64,000 nt of DNA from CAYYJR01 sp964472305 (GTDB taxonomy: Bacteria; Armatimonadota; Hebobacteria; CAIYQO01). The translations under genes were made by a program, and so were the position numbers. The first letter of the stretch is position 1. Every line of letters begins with the position of its first letter. The stretch lies in contig CAYYJR010000019.1 in NCBI GenBank assembly GCA_964472305.1, positions 24,431 through 88,430 of the forward strand, read 5' to 3'. The notes below the pieces were generated by a model. The model was not told the origin of the DNA and ran no database searches. It was given only the letters and a program-made list of their open reading frames with translations. This document shows, in pieces, positions 16,278-25,078 of this stretch.

Positions 16278-18677
16278 ATGATGCCTGATAATCTATTACA
16301 CGATGGATTCAGTGAATTTGTCATCCTCCTGTTGGTGGCTGCCGTCACGGGAGTCGCGGCAATACGCTTACGCCAACCACTCGTGATCGGTTTCATCGCC
16401 GTCGGCATTCTCGCCGGCCCATCAGGGCTCCAGTGGATTCAGTCGGCTGACCAGATCCATGTCCTGGCGGAAATGGGATTGGCGTTGCTCCTGTTCGTCG
16501 TCGGCCTGAAGTTGGATTTGCACATCATCCGCACCATGGGGATGGTCGCCGTCATCACCGGACTGAGCCAGGTGGCGCTCACCCTGGGTCTCGGGTATCT
16601 GCTGGTGTGGTGCCTGGGTATGACGCCGATCACCGCGCTGTATGTCGCACTCGCGCTCACCCTGTCCAGCACGATCATCATTGTAAAACTGCTGTCTGAC
16701 AAACAGGAAACAGAATCGCTGCAGGGACGCTTGACACTCGGCATCCTCATTGTCCAGGACTTGGTCGTCGTGCTCGCGATGATTGTGCTCTCCGCAGTGT
16801 CCGGCGACGTGGTCATCCATCCGGCTGTGCATACGCTGGTTATCCTGGCTAAAGGCGCGGTATTCCTCGTGGGCATCTGGGCAGCCACCGTGTATCTGTT
16901 GCCACGAGTGCTCCCCCTCCTGTCACGCTCGACAGAACTACTGGTACTGTTCGGCATCGCGTGGGCGCTGGCGTTGGCACTCCTGGCTGAGACGTTGGGC
17001 GTCGGCAAAGAAGTCGGCGCGTTCCTGGCTGGCGTCTCACTCGCCTCCACGGCGTATCGCGACATCCTCGGCGCAAAGCTGGTGAGCTTACGCGATTTCT
17101 TGCTGCTCTTTTTCTTCATCGAATTAGGGAGCCAACTCGATATCGGCTCACTGGGGGCACAGATCATCACGTCATTGGCGTTGGCGGGCTTCGTGTTGCT
17201 GGTCAAGCCGGTGCTGGTGATGTTGATCATGACCAGGATGGGATACCGCAAACGCATCGGGTTCAAAACCGGCCTGTACCTGGCGCAAATCAGTGAATTT
17301 TCTCTCATATTGATCGCAATAGGCGCGAGCGCGGGACATGTCACACAAGACACCGTCGGTGTGGTCACTCTCGTGGGATTGATCACCATCGGCCTGTCCA
17401 GTTATTTCATCCAACATGCCCAGGGGTTATATGATCGGCTGGCGCCAGTGCTGACCGTCTTTGATCGGCAGCGATCGCATCGTGAAGATGCGACGGCTAT
17501 GATAAACGGATCGGATGCTGATGTTATCCTGTTTGGGATTGGCGAGTATGGCAGCAATATCGCCGATCATCTGCAGGCTCGCGGACGCACGGTCCTCGGG
17601 GTCGATTTCGATCCGCAAGCGGTGACGGCATGGACCACTCGTGGATGGCGGGCGGTGTTCGGGGATGCGGAAGACCCGGACTTCGCGGCAACGCTTCCGT
17701 TGGCCTCGGTCCGGTGGGTAGTCAGTGCCATCCGCGAACCGCAGAGCAACATCGCCCTGGTGCGCGCGGTGCGCCATACGGGTTACACCGGGAATGTTGC
17801 CTTCACAGCGCGCAATCGTGACGAGGGACAGGCGTTGCTCGACGTGTCGCCGGGGCTCCTGCTCGTGCCATTTGAAGATGCCGCTGTCCAGGCGGTGGAC
17901 TTACTCTTTCTCACTGAAGAGCAGATCGCGAGGGAAACTATGGACAATCTTATCGAGAAGATGCGTAACCATTACATCGTGTGTGGCTATGGCCGTATGG
18001 GCCAGCAAATCGTGAAAGACTTTCGACGGCAAAACGTGCCGTTTGTGGTAATCGAAGATAACCCGGAGCAAGTGCCAAAGCTCAAAGACGAGAATCTCCC
18101 CCATATCATTGGCAAAGCCAGTCATGACGAGATGTTAGTGCAGGCAGGGATCGTGCGTGCCAAGGGACTGATCGCGGTCGCCTCGACCGATGAGGAGAAT
18201 GTCTTCATTGTGCTGACCGCGCGAGGCATCAATCCGCATCTGGATATTGTCGCACGCTCGATCCGGGAGGAAAATGAAGATAAACTCCGTCGCGCTGGCG
18301 CCAATCGCGTCATGTCCCCCTACGTGCTCGGTGGGCGGCGTATGGCAGCCGCCGTCATCAAGCCCGGCGTGGTCGATTTTTTGGATCTCGTGATTCATGG
18401 TGACAAATTCGAGACCGACATCGGGCATATCACCGTGCCCCCCGGCGCAACGGTGATCAACGCTACCCTGCAGGAACTCGGATTATGGCAAGCGTGTGGC
18501 GTGACAGTGTTGGCACTGCAACGCCTCGGTGAAGATCTGCAGGCGAATCCATGCCCGGATGCCGTACTCCAGGAAGGCGATGAGTTGATCATCATGGGCA
18601 CCATGGCACAAATCGAAGCCACGCAGCGGCATCTACAGCGCACCGTGACCGGCGAATCACCCGTTGCCGATGGGTGA
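16278..18677 (+). CDS. CPA2 cation:proton antiporter with two tandem RCK domains
   Basis: A KefB/KefC-like antiporter of 799 residues exchanging K+ or Na+ for H+. Residues 1-385 are about 12 membrane helices (starting FVILLLVAAVTGVAAIRLRQ). Two nucleotide-binding RCK_N domains follow: VILFGIGEYGSNIADHL with VDFD (from about 413) and YIVCGYGRMGQQIVKDF with VVIEDN (from about 564). A TrkA_C domain closes the protein (about 710-790, ITVPPGATVINATLQELGL). Most KefB/C proteins have one RCK_N, so the doubling is unusual. Ion specificity is unknown. It ends the rightward metal-island set. Confidence 0.88.
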   Translation: MMPDNLLHDGFSEFVILLLVAAVTGVAAIRLRQPLVIGFIAVGILAGPSGLQWIQSADQIHVLAEMGLALLLFVVGLKLDLHIIRTMGMVAVITGLSQVALTLGLGYLLVWCLGMTPITALYVALALTLSSTIIIVKLLSDKQETESLQGRLTLGILIVQDLVVVLAMIVLSAVSGDVVIHPAVHTLVILAKGAVFLVGIWAATVYLLPRVLPLLSRSTELLVLFGIAWALALALLAETLGVGKEVGAFLAGVSLASTAYRDILGAKLVSLRDFLLLFFFIELGSQLDIGSLGAQIITSLALAGFVLLVKPVLVMLIMTRMGYRKRIGFKTGLYLAQISEFSLILIAIGASAGHVTQDTVGVVTLVGLITIGLSSYFIQHAQGLYDRLAPVLTVFDRQRSHREDATAMINGSDADVILFGIGEYGSNIADHLQARGRTVLGVDFDPQAVTAWTTRGWRAVFGDAEDPDFAATLPLASVRWVVSAIREPQSNIALVRAVRHTGYTGNVAFTARNRDEGQALLDVSPGLLLVPFEDAAVQAVDLLFLTEEQIARETMDNLIEKMRNHYIVCGYGRMGQQIVKDFRRQNVPFVVIEDNPEQVPKLKDENLPHIIGKASHDEMLVQAGIVRAKGLIAVASTDEENVFIVLTARGINPHLDIVARSIREENEDKLRRAGANRVMSPYVLGGRRMAAAVIKPGVVDFLDLVIHGDKFETDIGHITVPPGATVINATLQELGLWQACGVTVLALQRLGEDLQANPCPDAVLQEGDELIIMGTMAQIEATQRHLQRTVTGESPVADG

Positions 18678-19217
18678 ATATGATGAATCCGTTCTTTCTG
18701 GCAGCGATCCCTGTACGGAGGGGAACCGGTGGACAGGAGGGAGGTAGTCCACAAATACAGGGACACAAAAATACAAATAACTGCAGGAAAACTACAGAGA
18801 CAAGGTCAATACCGTTCAATTCTCCCGCTCACGGCTTCTTCCTGCGGACCATTGCAGACATGGGGGGTGTCCGAGTGGCAGCGGGTGAATTGAGTCGGCG
18901 ATCAAACAAGTGGTGCCGGCGCGAGCGAAACAGGCGGGCATGTGGTGGAATCCCCCGCATTTACACCGGGTGTTGACCGCACGGTGTGCGGTATTGAGTA
19001 GCGACCGGGCACTGGCCTGTGCGCAAACGAAAGCGGCAAAACGGACTGGCGCGCCGGGCTGGGCGTCGTCCCGTCCCCATCCGGCTTCCGCTCCGTCGCG
19101 CCGCCCCCGAGTGGCGCATGAGACAACCGGCGCTGGGCCACTGTCATAGCGGCAGATGAGGCAAATGGTAAGGCAAGCGTTCAGGTTGTGAAAATAGATC
19201 ACAACCGTTGCGTGCAC
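18678..19217. other. Intergenic stretch at the right edge of the metal island
   Basis: No coding region is supported. A segment near 18866-18880 (GGTGTCCGAGTGGCAG) resembles the D-arm of class II tRNAs but has no anticodon arm, T-arm or acceptor. The stretch ends at the CRISPR-repeat-like sequence (19218-19253). Confidence 0.5.
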
Positions 19218-19253
19218 CCGCATCCCCCGTCAAAGGGAGATGAGGATTGAAAC
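19218..19253 (+). repeat. Solitary CRISPR-repeat-like sequence
   Basis: A 36-base segment ends in GAGGATTGAAAC, the 3' handle typical of many type I and III CRISPR repeats. It holds a central hairpin: CATC-CCC (19221-19228) against GGG-GATG (19235-19242), loop GTCAAA. No second copy occurs in the flanking 100 bases and I found none elsewhere in the window, and no cas gene is present. It may be the last repeat of a lost array, an orphan target-like sequence, or chance. Confidence 0.4.
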
Positions 19254-19314
19254 ATCGAGCGCCGGCAGATTCGTTCCTATCTGGAGGTGGTCTCCCGTCG
19301 TCAGGCGCGCGGGT

Positions 19315-20490
19315 TTACCCTTCAGTGTCCGTATCGATCTCCCACGGCGCGGGGGGAAGCTCCAGCGCCTCGGAAGGAGAACCGGTGAGCGGTCTGATAA
19401 TGGGGATTTTCTCGCGTACGATGAAGGATTTGCGGTGATCGCCGCGCTGCACGGCCTTGCGTGAGGGGAAGGGGTCCCAGCCGCCGAGTAGCGAGGTGCG
19501 CTCGCACCAGGGGCACGAGTTCAGGCTGAAGCGATAGAAATGCTGGGTATTTTTTCGGCACAGGCGCAGGTTGCTTTCGGCTACGTCCAGCGCTTGCTGC
19601 CACGAAGCCGCGCCGGGACGCAGCGCGGGGGTGTTGTGCCCGATCTCGAAGCACAACCGGATAAGGTTGCGCACGTCGGGATACAGCAACCCGATGGGCG
19701 GCGCCAGCGGCATCGGCTCGTAGGGACACGCTTGCGTGGAGCTGTATGGGTAGTGATGCGCGGCGATGCGCTCGCCCAGCGGTTCGGGATCGCCGCCGGC
19801 AGTGAGCCGTCCGGCGAAGGGATGGGTGCCTTCCATCAGCAGCAGAAAGACCAGCACCGCCAATCCGAAATTATCGTGCTCTGGCTTGCGGTCGATTTCG
19901 CGAAAGCGCACGCTCTGCAGTTCGGGCGGAGTGAATTCCGGCTTGCCCACGGGGCAACGGAAGGTGCGCTCCGCGGTGGGCACCTGGAAGGAATCGGTAT
20001 CCACCAGCGTCACCAGCGCCATTTCGTTCACCAGGATATTGGATTCGTTCATGTCGCCGATGACGTAGCCGCGGCTGTGCAGCGCGTGCACGGCGGCGGC
20101 CAGGTTGCGCGCGGTGCGAATCAGGTAGCGGTAATGGAACATCGGGCAGTGCTGGCGGCGCGTTTTCGGGTTGTAGAACTCGAACACCGAGCGCATGTTG
20201 TTCACGCGCGGCATCACAAATCCCACGCAGCGCGGTTCCGGTTCCACGGTGAACAGGCGTTCCTGCGGCCAGGCGATGGAGGGATGCCCGATATTGGCCA
20301 TCGGATCGACCGGCGGATTGCCGATCATCACCGCCAGCTTGTCGGCGTGCTCCGGCGAGGGGTGGTGATACACTTTCGCCACCAGCGACTCGATGTCATT
20401 GACGACATACAGGTAGGCCTCCCCGCCGAGTGCCAGGGGATGCGGGTTCAATGTGACCGTGCGTCCGCTTGTTTCAAGCCGAAATTGCAT
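19315..20490 (-). CDS. TerY-associated serine/threonine protein kinase
   Basis: A 391-residue kinase-fold protein. The ATP-contact lysine is in VAKVYHHP (Lys39), the catalytic loop is GDMNESN (Asp146) in place of HRDLKPxN, and the metal-binding DFG is DTD (164-166), so catalysis is plausible though atypical. A C-terminal CPWCER pair suggests half a zinc knuckle. It is the third gene of the triad with a PP2C phosphatase (17-base overlap) and a TerY-like vWA protein. In the Ter-linked stress systems described by comparative genomics, this TerY-phosphatase-kinase trio is predicted to signal by phosphorylation. Confidence 0.85.
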   Translation of the reverse strand: MQFRLETSGRTVTLNPHPLALGGEAYLYVVNDIESLVAKVYHHPSPEHADKLAVMIGNPPVDPMANIGHPSIAWPQERLFTVEPEPRCVGFVMPRVNNMRSVFEFYNPKTRRQHCPMFHYRYLIRTARNLAAAVHALHSRGYVIGDMNESNILVNEMALVTLVDTDSFQVPTAERTFRCPVGKPEFTPPELQSVRFREIDRKPEHDNFGLAVLVFLLLMEGTHPFAGRLTAGGDPEPLGERIAAHHYPYSSTQACPYEPMPLAPPIGLLYPDVRNLIRLCFEIGHNTPALRPGAASWQQALDVAESNLRLCRKNTQHFYRFSLNSCPWCERTSLLGGWDPFPSRKAVQRGDHRKSFIVREKIPIIRPLTGSPSEALELPPAPWEIDTDTEG

Positions 20491-21310
20491 GCTGATCTTC
20501 CATCGGCTCCCGTGGAGGCTCGGGGGTATGCAAGGTGCCCAGCACCAGGGTGAGATCGTCGTCAGCCCGTTGCTGAATGCGTTCGGAGGCCATAAAGTCG
20601 CGCAGGCGCTGCTCGGCCAAATGCATGTCTTCGGTGGAACTGACTGACTGCATCAGCGGGGCAAAAAAAGCCGGATGCGGCTCGGCGTCCGGCATCTTCA
20701 GCGCCAACAATTGCAGGCCGTCGGAGAGGACGCCCAGGCCGGCGACCGGACCGCTCCAATAGCCGAACTGCGCCGCGGATTGATAATCGGGTGACGTGAA
20801 AAAGATCGTCTCATTCACGAATTCGCCGCGTTGCGGCACCGTGACGGGAATAAAGTGCTGGGTGTCGTCCATCACCACCGCGGCACCGTCGCCGACCTGC
20901 ACCGCCACGGCAACCTCCGGGGTAGCGACCAGCACAATGAGGGTGGTGGCCAGTTCGCGGGAGGGGACATTGCGTTTCTTCGCCGACACCAGCACCGACT
21001 CATGCGCCGTCTGCAGCGCCGCGGCTAGCATGTCGTGCCAGTCGGTTTTTTGCCGCGGCCATTCGTCCTTCATCAACTCGGAGACCCACTCGACTGCGGC
21101 AAGCGCCGCGCGCGCCGAACCGAGTTGCGATAACGAAGCCGAGCCGGCGCCATCGGCCACCGCCACGATGACCGCCCCACCGGGCAGCACGCGCCACACA
21201 TGGCTGTCCTGGCAGGGTTTTTGCTGTTTGACATGCATGATCCCGCGCGCGGAAACACCCGCCACATGCCAATGCGCTTTGGTTTCGGCGGCTTCGGCCG
21301 GCAACCCCAT
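20474..21310 (-). CDS. PP2C-family serine/threonine phosphatase (TerY triad)
   Basis: The 278-residue protein has the PP2C pattern GIMHVKQQKPCQDSH (about 23-37), VAVADGAGSASLSQLGSA (about 49-66, with the metal-binding Asp), ATTLIVLVATPEVAVAVQVGDGA and a late DDDLTLVLGTL. It should dephosphorylate Ser/Thr on the kinase or its targets in a Mn/Mg-dependent way. It lies 3 bases after the vWA gene and overlaps the kinase by 17 bases, so the three are one operon. GAGG precedes the ATG by 9 bases. Confidence 0.87.
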   Translation of the reverse strand: MGLPAEAAETKAHWHVAGVSARGIMHVKQQKPCQDSHVWRVLPGGAVIVAVADGAGSASLSQLGSARAALAAVEWVSELMKDEWPRQKTDWHDMLAAALQTAHESVLVSAKKRNVPSRELATTLIVLVATPEVAVAVQVGDGAAVVMDDTQHFIPVTVPQRGEFVNETIFFTSPDYQSAAQFGYWSGPVAGLGVLSDGLQLLALKMPDAEPHPAFFAPLMQSVSSTEDMHLAEQRLRDFMASERIQQRADDDLTLVLGTLHTPEPPREPMEDQHAISA

Positions 21311-21313
21311 CGA

Positions 21314-21973
21314 TTATACCTCGGATCGTGGTGGGGGCAGCGGCACTTGCGAATGAACGACCTGCTGGGTACTGCGTGATAACCACACGAATAACTCGAC
21401 GAAATTCAACCCTTCCAGATGCACCGGCGGGCGGGCGGAAATTTCGCGCAGTTTTTCAATATAGGCGCCCTTGACGGCTACGGAGAAGAACGCAACGCGT
21501 TTGCTCTCCTCGTCAACACGCAATTGTTGGATCGCCCGGTCGATGGTGCCTTCCGGTTCGCCTTTCGGCTTGCCGTCAGTGATCATGAAGACCCAGGGGC
21601 GATAATAGGGTACGCCGTGTGCTTTATACACGGCCTTGCGCGCTTCCAGAATCTCCAGCGCTTTCAGGATACCCGTTCCCATCGGGGTCAAGCCCCCGGC
21701 CTTCAGCGTCGGCGGCGAAAAGGCGTCGACCGGCAGAAAGTCATGCACGACTTCCACTTCGCCCCCAAAGGAGATAATGGCCACTTCCACGCGGCGAGCC
21801 GCCAATGGGTCTTTCACGAGATCGTCATGAAATGCCACTAAACCCCGGTTTAACGCCTGGATCGCTTCACCGCGCATCGATTTGGAGACATCGAGCAACA
21901 ACACGCATGGACAGCGCGGTTCGGGATTTTCGGCGAATTCAACTGCTTCTTCAACTTTAAGAATGTCGGCCAT
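21314..21973 (-). CDS. TerY-like von Willebrand factor A domain protein
   Basis: A 219-residue stand-alone vWA domain with a complete metal-ion-dependent adhesion site: DVSKS at 28-32, GGLTPMGTG with the conserved Thr, and FMITDGKPKG. This is the form seen in TerY, where it is thought to assemble protein complexes in response to metal. It is the first gene of the leftward triad, with GGGAGG ahead of the ATG. Its presence 5.7 kb from a TerC gene suggests a shared role in metal or envelope stress, but linkage is not proof. Confidence 0.9.
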   Translation of the reverse strand: MADILKVEEAVEFAENPEPRCPCVLLLDVSKSMRGEAIQALNRGLVAFHDDLVKDPLAARRVEVAIISFGGEVEVVHDFLPVDAFSPPTLKAGGLTPMGTGILKALEILEARKAVYKAHGVPYYRPWVFMITDGKPKGEPEGTIDRAIQQLRVDEESKRVAFFSVAVKGAYIEKLREISARPPVHLEGLNFVELFVWLSRSTQQVVHSQVPLPPPRSEV

Positions 21974-22120
21974 AATACCTCCCTTCTATTCCTTAGAACC
22001 AGCGGTAGCTCATCACTATGCGACGATTATTTTTCGACGGCTACCATGTGATTCCCTCTTGTCGTCAACAGCGAATAGCAAGTTTGTACATTTTCGTTAC
22101 TGTACCCATGCACTGGCATC

Positions 22121-23536
22121 TTAACCCGGCGCATGATCCTGGCGTATGGCACTGGTGACCACGCCGAGCAAGACGAACGCCGCCCCCACCAGAAAGCCCA
22201 CCTGAATGCTGTGGAGCAGGGCCACACGCTGCAGCGCCGGCGCGGCATGCTGAAAGGGTTGCGTGCCAGCCGCCAGCACCGCGCTGCTGATAGCGATGCC
22301 AAACGACATGCCCAGGTTGCGCATGATGGCCAGCACCCCGCCGCCCACGCCCAAGTGGGTGCGCGGCACGCTGCCCATCACCGCGCTGTTGTTCGGCGCT
22401 TGAAACAGCCCGGCGCCGATGCCAATGAGCGCCAGCGCCAGGGGAATCAGCGCCACCTGCCCGCTGGCGAGCATGTACGCCATGCTAAGCAAGCCGGCCG
22501 CCACAATAGATTCGCCGGTGACGGCAAGGGCGCGTGTGCCCAGCCGGTCGGACAACGCTCCGCTCAACGGCGCCAGCACCAGGATGACTACCGGCATGCT
22601 GGCCATCACCATCCCCGCCTTCTCGGCGGAATAGCCATACCCGTCGCGCAGCAGCACCGGGGTCAGGAAGAGCGCGCTGAATTGGCCGATAAAATTCATC
22701 ATACTGGCCAGATTGGCACCGACAAAGACCGGATGGGCGAACAGCGACAGTTCCAGCATCGGCTCGGGGTGGCGGCGCTCCACCTGAAAAAAGGCGAAGC
22801 CGGCCCCCAGGGACAACACGAACATGCCCACTGTCAAAGGCGAATGCCATCCCCAATCCTTGCCCAGCGTAATGGCCAGCAGCAACGCGCCCAACATAAT
22901 CACCGCCAGCAGCGCGCCCAGCCAATCGATGCGGTGGCTGTTGCCGGGATTCAACGGCGGCAGCATGCGCCGGCACCACAACCCGCCGACCAGGCCGATG
23001 GGCAGGTTGATGAAAAAGATCAGGCGCCAGTCGCCGAAGTGGATTAACCAGCCACCCAGCACCGGACCGAGCACCAACCCGAAGGCGATGCCCATGCCGA
23101 CGATGCCCAGCGCACGCCCGCGTTCCTGTGGGGGGAAGAGCGCGGTGGCGATGCCGGAGCTAAGTGCCATCATCATGCACGCACCCAGGCCTTGCACCGC
23201 GCGCGCGGCGACCAGCCAGTTCAACGTCGGCGCCATCCCGCACAAGGCGGAGGCGGTGGTGAAGATCACCACGCCGGCGAGGAACAGGCGGCGAAAGCCC
23301 CACAGGTCGCCCAGCCGGCCCATCACCAGGATCAGGCTGCCGATCACCAGCAGGTAGATCAGCGGCACCCACGCCACCAGCGCGAGTTGATCCTGCGCGA
23401 GATGAAAATAGCTGCGCAGCGAGGGAATGGCGATGTTGAGTGCGCTGCCGTCGATCGGCGTCATGATAAGCACGATGATGACGGCAGTGAGAATCCACCA
23501 GCGGTTCGGATGTGGCAGTGTCGGTGTCAAGGTCAT
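22121..23536 (-). CDS. MFS transporter, DHA2 (EmrB/QacA-like) drug:H+ antiporter
   Basis: A 471-residue protein with 14 predicted membrane helices. The N-terminal helix contains TPIDGSALNIAIPSL (the DHA2 motif with the membrane-buried Asp), motif A is MGRLGDLWGFRR, and antiporter motif C is GLVLGPVLGGW. These mark the DHA2 family of multidrug exporters. No regulator or membrane-fusion partner is next to it, so it probably works alone in the inner membrane. Substrates cannot be predicted. Confidence 0.9.
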   Translation of the reverse strand: MTLTPTLPHPNRWWILTAVIIVLIMTPIDGSALNIAIPSLRSYFHLAQDQLALVAWVPLIYLLVIGSLILVMGRLGDLWGFRRLFLAGVVIFTTASALCGMAPTLNWLVAARAVQGLGACMMMALSSGIATALFPPQERGRALGIVGMGIAFGLVLGPVLGGWLIHFGDWRLIFFINLPIGLVGGLWCRRMLPPLNPGNSHRIDWLGALLAVIMLGALLLAITLGKDWGWHSPLTVGMFVLSLGAGFAFFQVERRHPEPMLELSLFAHPVFVGANLASMMNFIGQFSALFLTPVLLRDGYGYSAEKAGMVMASMPVVILVLAPLSGALSDRLGTRALAVTGESIVAAGLLSMAYMLASGQVALIPLALALIGIGAGLFQAPNNSAVMGSVPRTHLGVGGGVLAIMRNLGMSFGIAISSAVLAAGTQPFQHAAPALQRVALLHSIQVGFLVGAAFVLLGVVTSAIRQDHAPG

Positions 23537-23608
23537 TGCAGGCAGTATAGCATAAAGCCCGAGAGGGGGACGAGGAGGGGAGCGGATGGGATCCGCCCCC
23601 CTGGGCCA

Positions 23609-24709
23609 TTATAACACGCGCACCAGATTCTGATACCAGGCGCTGATCACGCGGACGTAGTTACGTGTCTCGCGGAACGGCGGAATGCCGCCGAAGCGCA
23701 CCACGTTGCCCGGACCGGCGTTATATGCTGCCAGCGCCCTGGCGACATCCCCGCCGAACTTCTTCAACTGCGCCGCCAGGTAGCGCACGGTACCGTCGAT
23801 GTTCTGCGTGATATCGAAGGCGTTGCGCACACCCAGCAAGGCGGCGGTGCCCGGCATCAGTTGTCCCAAGCCGCGCGCGCCCACCGGCGAGACTGCCCGC
23901 GGATTGAAGCGGGATTCCTGGGCGATCAACGCCAGCACCAGCCGGGGATCGACGCCGTAGCGTTCGCTCTTCGCCACCACGGTGCGGGCAATCTGGGTCG
24001 CCAGCGCCGTGCTGATGCCGCGGTTGATCTGCCGGATCTTGCTGACATAGACATTCAATTGCATCTGCGCACTCGTTGCGGATCGTGCCGCGGGTTTCGG
24101 CGTCACCGCCGATTTTGCCGCGGAGCGTGTTGCCGGTGCCGGTTTTGCGACCGGCACGGCCGCGGGTGTGCGGCGCGCTTTTTTCCGTTGACGCGACCGT
24201 TGCCGTCTGGTCGCCGGCGCGGAAGAGGGTGCCGCTGCTGGCGTGGTGATCGCCGGAGGCACGGTCGCTGCCGGGTCGGTTACCGGCGGGGCGGCCGGGA
24301 CGGGTGTCGGGTCGATGACCGGGATGGCCGGTTGGTCGGCTCCGGTCACCGCCAGCGCCGTCAGCGCCGCGTTGGCATCAATACGCGCCAGCACGCGAAG
24401 CCGGCGACCCGGCACCAGGTCGGGATCAGTCATCGCCGTCGTGATATCAAATTGCTGATTCGGGTGCACCTGCAGTTGAAATCCGTGATGGTCCGTGTCG
24501 ATAATAATGTGACTCACCACCCCCTCCAACTCGACCACCTGGCCGGCATGGCCGGTCAATTGCGTCGCCAGTTGCGTGGTGGAATCCAGCGGCAGCACCG
24601 ATTGCTGCGCGCGTTGCGTGAGATAGTCCGCGCTGGGGGCGGCAACAGCCAGGGTGCCGGTCAGCACCACGCCCATCACCGCGGCCAGGATGACGTGTCG
24701 AAAACGCAC
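23609..24709 (-). CDS. Lytic transglycosylase with SLT domain
   Basis: Exported murein-cleaving enzyme of 366 residues. A signal peptide (VILAAVMGVVLTGTLAVAA) is followed by an OB-fold-like segment (about 45-120) and a long Pro/Ala/Thr then Lys/Arg-rich linker (about 125-210). The C-terminal SLT domain has ALIAQESRFNPRAVSPVGAR with the catalytic Glu, GLGQLMPGTA and AAYNAGPGNV. Such enzymes cut peptidoglycan between MurNAc and GlcNAc, making anhydro ends. The basic linker may bind the wall. It is a single-gene unit converging on nothing recognisable. Confidence 0.92.
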   Translation of the reverse strand: MRFRHVILAAVMGVVLTGTLAVAAPSADYLTQRAQQSVLPLDSTTQLATQLTGHAGQVVELEGVVSHIIIDTDHHGFQLQVHPNQQFDITTAMTDPDLVPGRRLRVLARIDANAALTALAVTGADQPAIPVIDPTPVPAAPPVTDPAATVPPAITTPAAAPSSAPATRRQRSRQRKKARRTPAAVPVAKPAPATRSAAKSAVTPKPAARSATSAQMQLNVYVSKIRQINRGISTALATQIARTVVAKSERYGVDPRLVLALIAQESRFNPRAVSPVGARGLGQLMPGTAALLGVRNAFDITQNIDGTVRYLAAQLKKFGGDVARALAAYNAGPGNVVRFGGIPPFRETRNYVRVISAWYQNLVRVL

Positions 24710-25020
24710 GATATCGGTCTCTCCTTACGTGAAAATGATTGGTGCGCCGTCCCGCTGCCGCCGATCGGCAGGTATTCGGGGCGGGCAGACGCGCAAAATG
24801 GTATGGCAGAAGGGGGGGACCGTCTGTATGTCGCTGCGGAGGAAGAAGCTGTCTGTTCTCATCCGGGAACACTGTAATCCGTTCCCACATCGAAAAGCGC
24901 CTAACCATTTCGGCGCGCTAATGGGAAAATCGCATCACGCCGGCGCCGACTCGTGCGCCTTTGCCAATGATGTGCGGGAGCACCCACTTACATGCGCCCT
25001 CTTGCCAATCGGCAGTGAGA
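24710..25020. other. Spacer between the transglycosylase and the prepilin gene
   Basis: Divergent intergenic sequence. Apart from the promoter at 25021-25049 I see no RNA gene, repeat or small ORF with a good ribosome site. Confidence 0.5.
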
Positions 25021-25049
25021 TTGTTATGCTGCAACTGCATTCGTATACT
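25021..25049 (+). promoter_or_regulatory. Promoter of the first prepilin-like gene
   Basis: TTGTTA (25021-25026) and TATACT (25044-25049) are 17 bases apart. A strong AAAGGAG ribosome site follows at 25066, seven bases before the ATG at 25079. Confidence 0.7.
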
Positions 25050-25078
25050 GACCGTGTTCACGGGGAAAGGAGTGTGCC

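Noticed and set aside
18866..18930. Possible class II tRNA near GGTGTCCGAGTGGCAG
   Set aside because: Only a D-arm-like stretch is present. No anticodon stem, T-loop (GGTTCGAATC-type) or acceptor pairing could be found.
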